Below are positions 6,890-13,534 of a stretch of 21,007 bases of DNA, in pieces (position 1 is the stretch's first letter; every line of letters starts with the position of its first letter). The DNA is taken from assembly GCA_031282385.1 (NCBI GenBank), contig JAITDV010000119.1, forward strand, positions 1-21,007, given 5' to 3'. This stretch comes from Planctomycetaceae bacterium (GTDB lineage Bacteria > Planctomycetota > Planctomycetia > Pirellulales > Thermoguttaceae). The notes below the pieces were generated by a model. That model saw only the letters and a list, made by a program, of their open reading frames with translations, did no database searches and was not told the DNA's origin. Both the position numbers and the translations under genes were made by a program.

Positions 6890-7184
6890 GTCAGATTGTA
6901 ACAGGATATGCTTTTAGTAGAGTAAAATGCGGATGTAATTGTTTTTTGGTTGTGGATTTCGTGTTGAGATGTGGTTTTGATTTTTTGTTTTTTCGTTTCT
7001 GATTGTGTCGTTTTGCTGATGCGATCAGGTGTTTCGTAGTTTAATGTTTTGCAGGTAATTTTTGACAATTCATATTTGATATTTTGTTTAACTTTATTTA
7101 TTGCGGTCAAGTTTTACGTTTTAAGGTTGACAAAATTCAAAGTGTGTTTGTTTGAGACCTGTTGTTTTAATTTGGAGATTTCAA

Positions 7185-7553
7185 ATGACAAGAGTTTTGG
7201 TTGCGGATGATTCGAGTACGATGCGTAAGATTATACTTCGTTCTCTTCAGGCTGTTGGAATTAAGGATGTAACAGAGGCGGCAGATGGGGCGCAAGCAGT
7301 AGAGTTTTTTGAACCGGGCAAGTTTGATATGGTTCTTACAGATTGGAATATGCCGGGTAAAACCGGTCTTGAGGTTCTAAAGGAAATTCGTGCTAAAGAT
7401 ACTAAAATACCGGTTATCATGGTTACAACTGAAGCGGAAAAATCACGCGTTTTAGAAGCTATTCAAGCCGGTGTAACAGATTACTTAGTAAAACCGTTCA
7501 CTTCTGATACCTTGCGGGAAAAACTAGAAAAACACGGATTCAGCGGAGGTTGA
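7185..7553 (+). CDS. CheY-type single-domain response regulator
   Basis: A 122-residue stand-alone receiver domain. All phosphotransfer residues are present: the acidic pair D8/D9, phospho-acceptor D53 (VLTDWNMPG), T81 (VTTEAE), and K103 in VKPF. It has no output domain, so it should act like CheY through protein contacts after phosphorylation by a histidine kinase; no kinase or other chemotaxis gene is in the window. The start was set at ATG 7185, not at an earlier in-frame ATG 7152, because GGAGA (7174-7178) lies six bases upstream and the family begins exactly at MTRVLVADDS. A -35-like TTGACA occurs at 7127-7132, but the -10 is poor. Family B copy 3 follows 40 bases downstream. Confidence 0.93.
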   Translation: MTRVLVADDSSTMRKIILRSLQAVGIKDVTEAADGAQAVEFFEPGKFDMVLTDWNMPGKTGLEVLKEIRAKDTKIPVIMVTTEAEKSRVLEAIQAGVTDYLVKPFTSDTLREKLEKHGFSGG

Positions 7554-7592
7554 ATGATATTCAGAATTCGGAATTGAGCGCGGCAACTTTAC

Positions 7593-7694
7593 AAACTGTT
7601 CACAATTTGAATTTCATTTGCCGCCGCCTGCTTACATATCGGAAAGCAGTTTTTTGCACTCTTGAGCCGTGCAATTTATAGTACGAATAGTGTA
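7593..7694 (+). repeat. Family B hairpin repeat, copy 3
   Basis: Runs from AAACTGTTCACAATTTGAATTTC through CCGCCGCCTGCTTACATATCGGAAAGCAG (hairpin) and CTCTTGAGCCGTGCAATTTATAGTACGAATAGTGT. It shows the full family order: ACTGTTC end, CCTGCTT/AAGCAG hairpin with a T-run after it, CTCTTGAG motif, and the inverted GAA(C)AGT end. In this orientation the hairpin followed by TTTTTT could end transcription of the upstream CheY gene. Confidence 0.75.
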
Positions 7695-7797
7695 TTCAAA
7701 ATTTTTTCCAAAAATCAATTCCGACTTCTCTTCACCTTCACTTACATAATAACCAATTTCAAATTCCATTCACTTTGCCCCTAACAATAAAATTAAA

Positions 7798-8388
7798 ATG
7801 AATAATACAAATTCACCAAACGAATCGTCGGCATTAAACAACAATACTTTACCCGATAACACGACGCAAAATATTGCCGGAAAACGTGAATGGTCTTATT
7901 CCGGCAAGGCAATGCGGGCGCAATTTATCTTGTACTTGATTGTTTCGTTACTGGCAATCGGCGGAGTCGGATACTCTCACGTTGCGGGGTTGATCTACGA
8001 CAATTTACTAATGTACGTATGGCTTGGAATTGTTGTATTGTTGACTTTGCTGTGGTTACATTTTTACGTTACGTATTTTTACCGCGTGTGGACAATCAAA
8101 TATAAACTTGAAGGAAATTGTCTATATTGTTACAAAGGATTTTTCACACAAAAATGCGACACGCTTGAATTAATGTATATCTGCGATCTGCAGCTCGTGC
8201 GGACTTTGTTCGATATAATTTTGAACGGCGGAGTCGGCAAGTTGATTATTTTTTCTTCTATAGACAAAACAGATAGTAAACTTGTCATTTCCGGTATTGA
8301 TAATCCGCATCATATTCTTGAATTAATTGAAAAAACCAGAACAAAACTTCGCGAACAACGCGCCATCATTTCAGGTAACAATAATTGA
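7798..8388 (+). CDS. Membrane protein with bacterial PH domain (DUF304/YdbS-like)
   Basis: 196 residues. A polar Asn/Ser-rich N-terminus (1-35) is followed by two hydrophobic membrane helices at about 41-59 and 71-93, then a C-terminal domain (about 100-181) with the pattern of the bacterial PH (bPH2, DUF304) family: YKLEGNCLYCYKGFFTQKCDTLELMYICDLQLVRTLFDIILNGGVGKLIIFSS is the characteristic strand series ending in an amphipathic helix (HHILELIEKTRTKL). The PH domain should face the cytoplasm. The biological role of such proteins is unknown. ATG 7798 has no Shine-Dalgarno. It stands alone between family B copy 3 and a 400-base gap. Confidence 0.8.
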   Translation: MNNTNSPNESSALNNNTLPDNTTQNIAGKREWSYSGKAMRAQFILYLIVSLLAIGGVGYSHVAGLIYDNLLMYVWLGIVVLLTLLWLHFYVTYFYRVWTIKYKLEGNCLYCYKGFFTQKCDTLELMYICDLQLVRTLFDIILNGGVGKLIIFSSIDKTDSKLVISGIDNPHHILELIEKTRTKLREQRAIISGNNN

Positions 8389-8555
8389 GCTAATCCGGCA
8401 ATATATTGTAAACAGTAAAAATTATATTGCTCAAAATTGTGTAATGAATTAACAAAATTTTTTGTAACAATTAATAATTTTGCAATTATTCCATCTTTTT
8501 GGGCTTCTGATTCACAGACAGAGCAACTAAATTTCGGAATGCATAATAATGCATA

Positions 8556-8640
8556 ATACTGTTCGTACCATAATTTATGCGACTCAAGAGCGTATGCTGT
8601 TCGTACTATAAATTACAATATTTTCGTTTATTGGACTCAA
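8556..8640 (-). repeat. Partial family B repeat: tandem end units only
   Basis: ATACTGTTCGTACCATAATT..TGCGACTCAAGAGCGT is followed at once by a second, slightly diverged ATGCTGTTCGTACTATAAATT unit and a further ACTCAAGA. These are the family B end segments in reverse orientation, without the CCTGCTT hairpin. The same end unit is duplicated in tandem within copy 4 (13376-13450). Confidence 0.6.
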
Positions 8641-8762
8641 GATAACCAAGCTGTCATAATAAACTTCGTCAAAATATAAACGTAACGTTAATTCTGTTCT
8701 GTCTGTCTTGCTGATTTATGTCAACTTGTAGTTGATGCAAAGCAGACGCTTATTCACTTTAC

Positions 8763-8778
8763 CCCGATTAAAATCGGG
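8763..8778 (+). promoter_or_regulatory. Leader hairpin just upstream of the MBL-GPx start
   Basis: CCCGAT (8763-8768), loop TAAA and ATCGGG (8773-8778) form a perfect 6-bp stem that ends 12 bases before the ATG at 8791. The GGGA of the 3' arm is the nearest purine-rich stretch that could serve as a weak ribosome site, so folding could influence initiation. Regulation is an inference only. Confidence 0.35.
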
Positions 8779-8790
8779 AATAGAATTACA

Positions 8791-10236
8791 ATGAACACTA
8801 ACATTCAATTAACATTGGTAAAACGAGCAAATAATAATGATGTGCGGAGCAATCTATCTTCGTTATTGGTTTGTTTTCGTATTAAATTTATTGTAACAAT
8901 TAACCTGTTGGTAATTTTGTTTACTATGAACACATTAACAACCCTTTATGCTGAATCAGGATTCGCCTGTTATAAAGTTGGCGAGCTTGATTTTTATTGT
9001 ATTCAAGACGCGGCGGGCGAAATGAACAACGCGATTTTTGCCGACGCAGATCGCGAGATTCTGAAAAAATTTACACAAAACGGTAAGTCGCCAAGCAGTA
9101 TTTCAACTTTCGTGATTAAAAGTAACAAAAAATCCGTATTGGTTGATACTGGCAATGGAAATAATCTGTTGGCGAATCTCGGCAAAGCGGGAATCAAGAC
9201 GAATGAAATCAGTGATATTTTGTTGACGCATACTCACGGCGATCATGTTAGCGGGTTGTTTAGCGGAACAAAACCGAACTTTCCCAATGCGTCAATTTGG
9301 ATTACTGCGGACGAACTCAACTTCTGGAAATCGTCAAATAACAAACTTGTTGAAAAGACAATTAATGCTTATGGCGATTTGAAAATTATTGTTACTGATG
9401 AAAAGACGCCGATTGTTTTACCGGAGATTGTTGCGGTTGATGCGGTTGGGCATACGCCTGGGCATGTTACATTTCTTGTTACGTCAAAGGGGCAAAAAGT
9501 ATTTATTGCCGGTGATCTTTTGCATAGCGCTAGTTTACAATTTCCGCATCCTGAAATCTCTTCAAGATATGATAATGATCCAAAACAAGCTGCCGAAATA
9601 CGAAAGAAACTTTTAACCCGAACAGTAAAAGAAAATTGGATTTTTGTTTCGGCGCATATTCCTTTCCCAGGTTTTATTCGTCTTGAGGCAAACGGCGAAG
9701 GTTTTAAGATAATTCCTGTAACGAAAAATAATGTTACAGAAACTGACGCCGGTCAGGTTATGAATACGGTTGCGGGATCATTTTATGACTTCACGGTAAC
9801 TGATATTGACGGCAAAGAATTTCCGTTACGAAAACTCAAAGGTAAAAAGGTACTTGTTGTCAATGTTGCATCAAAATGCGGTTTAACCCCGCAATATAAA
9901 GATTTACAAGAATTATATGAAACCAAACGCGGTGATAATTTTGAGATCGTCGCTTTTCCGGCAAATGATTTTGGCAAGCAGGAACCTGGAACGAATGCAG
10001 AAATAAAAGAATTTTGCAATAAAAAATACGATGTTACATTTCCAATAATGTCAAAAATCTCCGTTGCGGGCAAAGACATTCATCCGGTTTACAAGTGGCT
10101 TACGGACAAGAAACTGAATGGAGTTGCAGACGCGCCGGTTCAATGGAATTTCCAAAAATTCCTGATTGATGAAAATGGAAATTGGATAAAATCAATTCCG
10201 CCAAAAACCAAACCAACAACAGAAAACATTTTTTAA
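8791..10236 (+). CDS. Secreted fusion: methyl-parathion-hydrolase-like MBL hydrolase + glutathione peroxidase
   Basis: 481 residues in two domains. After a long N-region and a hydrophobic signal segment (about 31-54, LLVILF..LTTLYAES), residues 58-310 are a metallo-beta-lactamase fold with all metal ligands: HTHGDH (H147, H149, D151, H152), H225 in GHTPGH, D242 in AGD and H289 in SAHIPFPG. The order and spacing resemble the methyl parathion hydrolase/lactonase-like branch. Residues about 331-480 are a complete glutathione peroxidase: peroxidatic C363 (NVASKCGLT), Q397 (FGKQEPG), resolving C409 (EFCNKKYDVTF), W452 and N453 (WNFQKFL). The C409 position is that of thioredoxin-dependent 2-Cys enzymes such as yeast Gpx3, so thioredoxin-like reduction is more likely than glutathione. 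Export suggests a periplasmic role. The common FPCNQFG block reads FPANDFG here. An alternative start is the internal ATG at residue 46, which would leave a weak signal peptide. Confidence 0.9.
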   Translation: MNTNIQLTLVKRANNNDVRSNLSSLLVCFRIKFIVTINLLVILFTMNTLTTLYAESGFACYKVGELDFYCIQDAAGEMNNAIFADADREILKKFTQNGKSPSSISTFVIKSNKKSVLVDTGNGNNLLANLGKAGIKTNEISDILLTHTHGDHVSGLFSGTKPNFPNASIWITADELNFWKSSNNKLVEKTINAYGDLKIIVTDEKTPIVLPEIVAVDAVGHTPGHVTFLVTSKGQKVFIAGDLLHSASLQFPHPEISSRYDNDPKQAAEIRKKLLTRTVKENWIFVSAHIPFPGFIRLEANGEGFKIIPVTKNNVTETDAGQVMNTVAGSFYDFTVTDIDGKEFPLRKLKGKKVLVVNVASKCGLTPQYKDLQELYETKRGDNFEIVAFPANDFGKQEPGTNAEIKEFCNKKYDVTFPIMSKISVAGKDIHPVYKWLTDKKLNGVADAPVQWNFQKFLIDENGNWIKSIPPKTKPTTENIF

Positions 10237-10400
10237 CAGTGAACTGTTTTAAAACATAAATTTATATTCATCATGCTTGAAATTTCGTTTTTTAAGATCA
10301 AGTTTGTTACGTTTAAAGTCTCTTTTATAACTTGCGTCATTAAAAAAGAAAACAGCAAATAAGAACCGAATTTTAAAGTATGCAGAGTATATTCACAATT

Positions 10401-10416
10401 TTATCCTTCGGGATAA
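10401..10416 (+). promoter_or_regulatory. UUCG-tetraloop hairpin in the leader of the phosphohexomutase gene
   Basis: TTATCC, loop TTCG and GGATAA form a perfect 6-bp stem closed by C-G around a UUCG tetraloop, an unusually stable RNA loop, 21 bases before the ATG at 10438. A possible -10 (TATATT) lies at 10388-10393. The rest of the gap 10237-10400 shows nothing else of note except AACAGTGAACTGTT directly overlapping the upstream stop codon. Confidence 0.35.
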
Positions 10417-10437
10417 CAAGAAAAAAATTCGTAAAAA

Positions 10438-11970
10438 ATGGAACTCAATATTAACTCTTTGATGTCGAGTTGTAATGTGCGTTTTGGCACTAGCGGTGTT
10501 CGCGGACTTGTTGAAAAGATGACCGATATGGTCTGTTTTGCTTACACTGTGGGTTTTTTGCAATATACGGTCAAAAAAAGTCCGGTATTTGATCGTGTTG
10601 CGGTTGCTTATGATTTGCGAATGAGTTCGCCGCGAATTGCGCGTGTTGTTCGCCGTGCTGTTGATTTTTTTGGATTTACGCCGATTGATTGTGGAATGAT
10701 TTCGTCGCCTGCGGTTGCGTTGTATGGATTGCAGGAAAAAATTCCGTCAATAATGATCACAGGCAGCCATATTGCTGATGATCGAAATGGTATCAAATTC
10801 AACTTGTCGGACGGTGAAATTTTGAAACTTGACGAAAACGCAATACGTCAGGAAACCATAAACATTCCAAACGATATTTTTGACAAGTCCGCAACCCTAC
10901 GCGATAACGACGAAGCAGCCAAAACAATATCAGATAACGGTGCAGCAAAACAAAATTACATTAATCGTTTCATTCGTGCATTTCCAAAAAATGTTTTGAG
11001 CGGATGCAGGATTGGTTTTTATGAGCATTCATCCGTAGGGCGTGATTTGCTTGTTGAACTTTACACGAAACTCGGTGCGACAGTGACACGGCTTGGGTAT
11101 AGTGATAAATTTATTTCTGTTGACACGGAAGCAGTACGAGAAGAAGATTTTTTGTTGGCAAAAAATTGGGCAAAACAAGGCAGCTCGGATTTCCCGCCAT
11201 TCGACGCAATTTTTTCAACAGATGGAGATGCAGATCGACCATTGATTTTTGACGAACAAGGCGAATGGATTCGTGGTGATATTGCTGGAATATTGACGTC
11301 GCGTTTTTTGTTGGCTGATTGTGTGGTAACGCCGGTTAGTTCGAGTTCGGCTCTTGAGTTGTCGGGTTGGTTTGGCAATATTATTCGTACAAAAATCGGA
11401 TCGCCGTATGTCGTGGAGGCAATGCACAACGCTGTAATTCAAGGTTATAAACGAGTTGTAGGTTACGAGGCAAATGGCGGATTTCTAACTGCGACGCCAA
11501 TACTGATTGACGAAGAAGCTTCGGAACGTCCGCTTGATGCGTTACCGACTCGTGATCCTGCGATTGTTCATATTGCGTCGCTTTGTTCTGCGAGGTCAAT
11601 TGGGGTGGCGTTGTCTGGGGTAATGAATCATTTACCGCGTCGAGTAGTAATGAGTGACAGGTTGCGAAACTTCCCAACGGAATTAGCGCAACGAGAAATG
11701 GATGAGCTTGCAAGTTCGCCTGAAATGTTGCAGTTAGTTTTTGCGAGTCTTGGCGAGCTTGTCACGTATGATTTGACGGATGGAATTCGGATTGTGTTTG
11801 GAGATGGTGATATTGTGCATTTGAGACCGTCGGGCAATGCGCCGGAGTTACGTTGTTATGCGGAAGCGGTAACAAAGGAACGCGCAAATTCACTTTTGTG
11901 CAAGACTATGAACATCCTAGATTCATGGCGCCGACGCACTCAAAACGATAAACACCCGTTGAGTCAGTAA
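10438..11970 (+). CDS. Alpha-D-phosphohexomutase (phosphomannomutase/phosphoglucosamine mutase family)
   Basis: 510 residues with the four signature loops of the family in order: VRFGTSGVRG (14-23); the active-site loop IMITGSHIADDRNGIKF, with catalytic S110; the metal loop STDGDADR, with D262, D264 and D266; the sugar-binding loop GYEANGGFL (about 342-350); and the phosphate-binding loop RPSGNAPE near 463-470. It interconverts hexose 1- and 6-phosphates for cell-envelope sugar precursors. The substrate (mannose, glucose or glucosamine) cannot be told from sequence. The active loop has TGSH in place of the commoner TASHNP, a variant I recall from some other mutases. No Shine-Dalgarno; a UUCG hairpin precedes the start. 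The ExbD gene follows after 56 bases on the same strand, perhaps in one transcript. Confidence 0.9.
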   Translation: MELNINSLMSSCNVRFGTSGVRGLVEKMTDMVCFAYTVGFLQYTVKKSPVFDRVAVAYDLRMSSPRIARVVRRAVDFFGFTPIDCGMISSPAVALYGLQEKIPSIMITGSHIADDRNGIKFNLSDGEILKLDENAIRQETINIPNDIFDKSATLRDNDEAAKTISDNGAAKQNYINRFIRAFPKNVLSGCRIGFYEHSSVGRDLLVELYTKLGATVTRLGYSDKFISVDTEAVREEDFLLAKNWAKQGSSDFPPFDAIFSTDGDADRPLIFDEQGEWIRGDIAGILTSRFLLADCVVTPVSSSSALELSGWFGNIIRTKIGSPYVVEAMHNAVIQGYKRVVGYEANGGFLTATPILIDEEASERPLDALPTRDPAIVHIASLCSARSIGVALSGVMNHLPRRVVMSDRLRNFPTELAQREMDELASSPEMLQLVFASLGELVTYDLTDGIRIVFGDGDIVHLRPSGNAPELRCYAEAVTKERANSLLCKTMNILDSWRRRTQNDKHPLSQ

Positions 11971-12026
11971 CGCAAAATTTGCATACTTAACTTGAAACCG
12001 ACATCTTTAACCCAATATATCCGGTA

Positions 12027-12494
12027 TTGAAAATACGTAATTATTTAAGCAGGAAAAAATTTGACATGACGCCAATGATTGATGTCGTGTTTCAGCTTTT
12101 GATTTTTTTTGTGTTAACGTTCCGCGTCGTTTTGCCCGAAGGTGATTTTAGTATCAAGATGCCGCCGTCAAACAGTAATATCAAAAATGTCAATCTGCAA
12201 TCACCTATTCGTGTTCGCATGATTGCTGATGAGCAAGGCGAACTTGCAGAAATAATTATCAACAACGATTCCGCAGGACAAAACTTTAAAGAACTACGCG
12301 CAAGAGTACTAATGGCGGTAGGAATGGCGGAGAATCCGAACGCAAGCGAAATTGAAGTTGAGTTGACTCCTGATGATAATTTGAAATACTCATACGTTAT
12401 CAGGGCAATGACTCATATCACTGGAGAATTAAAAAACGGACGAATCATAAAAATTTGCGACCGCGTAAAATTTGCTAGAATAAAATCAAAATAA
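12027..12494 (+). CDS. ExbD/TolR-family biopolymer transport protein (orphan)
   Basis: 155 residues from a TTG start at 12027; the next in-frame ATG (12066) would remove the conserved basic N-terminus, so TTG is preferred. The layout is the family's: a short basic cytoplasmic tail (KIRNYLSRKK), one membrane helix (about 15-36) starting with DMTPMIDVVFQLLIFF, with the proton-path aspartate D19 (equivalent to E. coli ExbD D25), then a periplasmic domain. These proteins work with an ExbB/TolQ pentamer to couple proton flow to outer-membrane transport or envelope stability. No ExbB/TolQ or TonB gene is adjacent, so its partner must be encoded elsewhere. A family A element begins four bases after the stop codon. 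Confidence 0.87.
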   Translation: MKIRNYLSRKKFDMTPMIDVVFQLLIFFVLTFRVVLPEGDFSIKMPPSNSNIKNVNLQSPIRVRMIADEQGELAEIIINNDSAGQNFKELRARVLMAVGMAENPNASEIEVELTPDDNLKYSYVIRAMTHITGELKNGRIIKICDRVKFARIKSK

Positions 12495-12498
12495 CATT

Positions 12499-12690
12499 AG
12501 ACCTTTTCTCTAACCTAAAAATACATCAACGCAACAAAAAACCTACAACGAAAAACCGCCTTTAACTCCTCCGAGACCACCCCTAACCCCTCCGAAGGAG
12601 AGGAATTATTCGCCTCCTTCGGAGGCGTCTTCTTATTCCCCTCCTTCGGAGGGGTCAGGGGTGGTCTCCTACAGGTTAGCGAAAAGGTCT
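12499..12690. repeat. Family A foldback MITE-like element, copy 2 (complete)
   Basis: 192 bp. The left terminus AGACCTTTTCTCTAACCT and right terminus AGGTTAGCGAAAAGGTCT are 18-bp inverted repeats with one mismatch. ATT flanks it on both sides (12496-12498 and 12691-12693), consistent with a 3-bp target-site duplication. Inner arms at 12573-12603 and 12638-12668 are 31-bp inverted repeats with few mismatches, separated by a smaller GCCTCCTTCGGAGGC hairpin, so the single strand can fold almost end to end. No transposase is encoded; mobilisation would need one in trans. Confidence 0.88.
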
Positions 12691-12964
12691 ATTATATAAT
12701 TTTATCTGCTTCGTTCCTGTTCCCTAACCTCTAACCACTTTTCCTAAAACAATTGAATCCTTCGACTGGATAATTATAAACTTTTGGAAAAGAGTGATTA
12801 TTCTGATTATTCTATTTGTAGCAAAAAAAAGTTTTTTGCTGATTATTTGTTCTTTTCTGGATTTTTTCTAATGAAAATTATAATTTTTTTCGATGGTTAT
12901 GTAGAAACCGGTTTTCCTGTTTATTCCTGTTATTTGGATTGTGCGGATTAAGGCGGTATAGGAT
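12691..12964. other. Gap between family A copies 2 and 3
   Basis: 274 very AT-rich bases with no coding potential. At 12705-12777 there is a reverse-orientation relative of the family C interior (GTTCCTGTTCCCTAACCTCTAACC..CAATTG..TCGACTG), seen also at 3185-3245 and 17378-17440. The remainder (12780-12960) is low-complexity T-rich sequence with nothing I can assign. Confidence 0.45.
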
Positions 12965-13196
12965 AGACCTTTTCTCTAACCTAAAAATACATCAACGCAA
13001 CAAAAAACCGCCTTTAACTCCTCCGAGACCACCCCTAACCCCTCCGAAGGAGGGGAATAAGAAGACCCCTCCGAAGGAGGCGAATAAGAAGACCCCTCCG
13101 AAGGAGGCGAATAAGAAGACGCCTCCGAGTGAGGCGAATAATTCCCCTCCTTCGGAGGGGTCAGGGGTGGTCTCCTACAGGTTAGCGAAAAGGTCT
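12965..13196. repeat. Family A foldback MITE-like element, copy 3, internally expanded
   Basis: 232 bp with the same 18-bp termini as copy 2. It is flanked by GAT on both sides (12962-12964 and 13197-13199), a second independent 3-bp target duplication. It lacks about 10 bases found near the left end of copies 1 and 2, and it is enlarged by a 27-bp tandem repeat (13039-13146). Open frames through it on both strands (12939-13328 plus, 12976-13224 minus) encode only repeat-derived TPPKEANKK-type or SPPSEGSSY-type peptides and are not genes. Confidence 0.88.
13039..13146. repeat. 27-bp tandem repeat (four units) inside family A copy 3
   Basis: Units start at 13039, 13066, 13093 and 13120. Units 2 and 3 are identical, unit 1 differs by one base, and unit 4 is diverged. 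Each carries a CCTCCGAAGGAGG hairpin core followed by CGAATAAGAAGAC-like linker sequence. Because 27 is a multiple of three, frames through it stay open and give a 9-residue peptide repeat. Confidence 0.9.
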
Positions 13197-13310
13197 GATG
13201 AATTAACTGTATTGGGGCAAGCAACTTTTTTGTGTGACTTTCCGCAACTTGGAAAAACCAATATTACTCCGAGTAACAACGCATCAAACATACTGTTGCA
13301 AAAGGCTTTT
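13197..13310. other. Short unassigned stretch
   Basis: About 110 bases between family A copy 3 and family B copy 4, with no coding potential, promoter or structure that I can support. Confidence 0.3.
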
Positions 13311-13450
13311 AAATTGTTCACACTTTAATTTCCTTTGCCGTCGCCCACTTACCTATCGAAAAGCAGGCTTTTACACTCTTGAGTCGCGCAATTTATTGTA
13401 TGAACAGTATATGCTCTTGAGTCACGAAATTTATTGTACGAGCAGTATAT
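13311..13450 (+). repeat. Family B hairpin repeat, copy 4, with duplicated end unit
   Basis: Starts AAATTGTTCACACTTTAATTTCC, has a partly decayed hairpin (CCCACTTACCTATCGAAAAGCAGG), then the right-end unit CTCTTGAGTCGCGCAATTTATTGTATGAACAGTATA, which is repeated in tandem with small changes (about 13376-13411 and 13413-13449). It lies directly upstream of the secretin gene, so the secretin promoter must lie inside or beyond this repeat. Confidence 0.7.
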
Positions 13451-13520
13451 CGGGTAGAAATTAAACAATTGGATATTGAACATTTGATTAGGATTGCCGC
13501 CAGACATTGCGGCATTCCCG

Positions 13521-13527
13521 AAAGGAG
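13521..13527 (+). promoter_or_regulatory. Shine-Dalgarno that fixes the secretin TTG start
   Basis: AAAGGAG lies seven bases before TTG 13535. Good ribosome sites are rare in this window, so this one strongly favours the 13535 start and the short basic signal peptide over the longer frame from 13469. Confidence 0.75.
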
Positions 13528-13534
13528 AGTTAGC

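Larger units (their letters stand above)
8389..8790. other. Intergenic region before the MBL-GPx fusion gene
   Basis: 400 AT-rich bases without coding potential. It holds a partial family B element made of two tandem right-end units (8556-8618, listed separately) and a leader hairpin at 8763-8778. No clear promoter or structured RNA class could be named. Confidence 0.4.

Noticed and set aside
6778..7110. 110-codon minus-strand ORF
   Set aside because: Overlaps the zinc-ribbon end of the CT398-like gene and is a Lys/Thr/Ser-rich shadow frame without a start signal.
7127..7155. TTGACA upstream of the CheY gene as a promoter
   Set aside because: No acceptable -10 at 16-18 bases; another TTGACA at 7062 also lacks a convincing partner.
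10227..10255. AACAGTGAACTGTT after the MBL-GPx gene as a terminator
   Set aside because: Only a 6-bp stem with a 2-base loop and no T-run on the coding side beyond four bases; more likely a repeat remnant.
13039..13146. CRISPR-like array
   Set aside because: Repeat units are directly tandem (27 bp) with no variable spacers, lie inside a transposon-like element, and no cas gene is nearby.
12939..13328. 129-codon plus-strand ORF and the overlapping 82-codon minus-strand ORF at 12976-13224
   Set aside because: Both are translations of family A copy 3 and its 27-bp tandem repeat, giving periodic low-complexity peptides on both strands.
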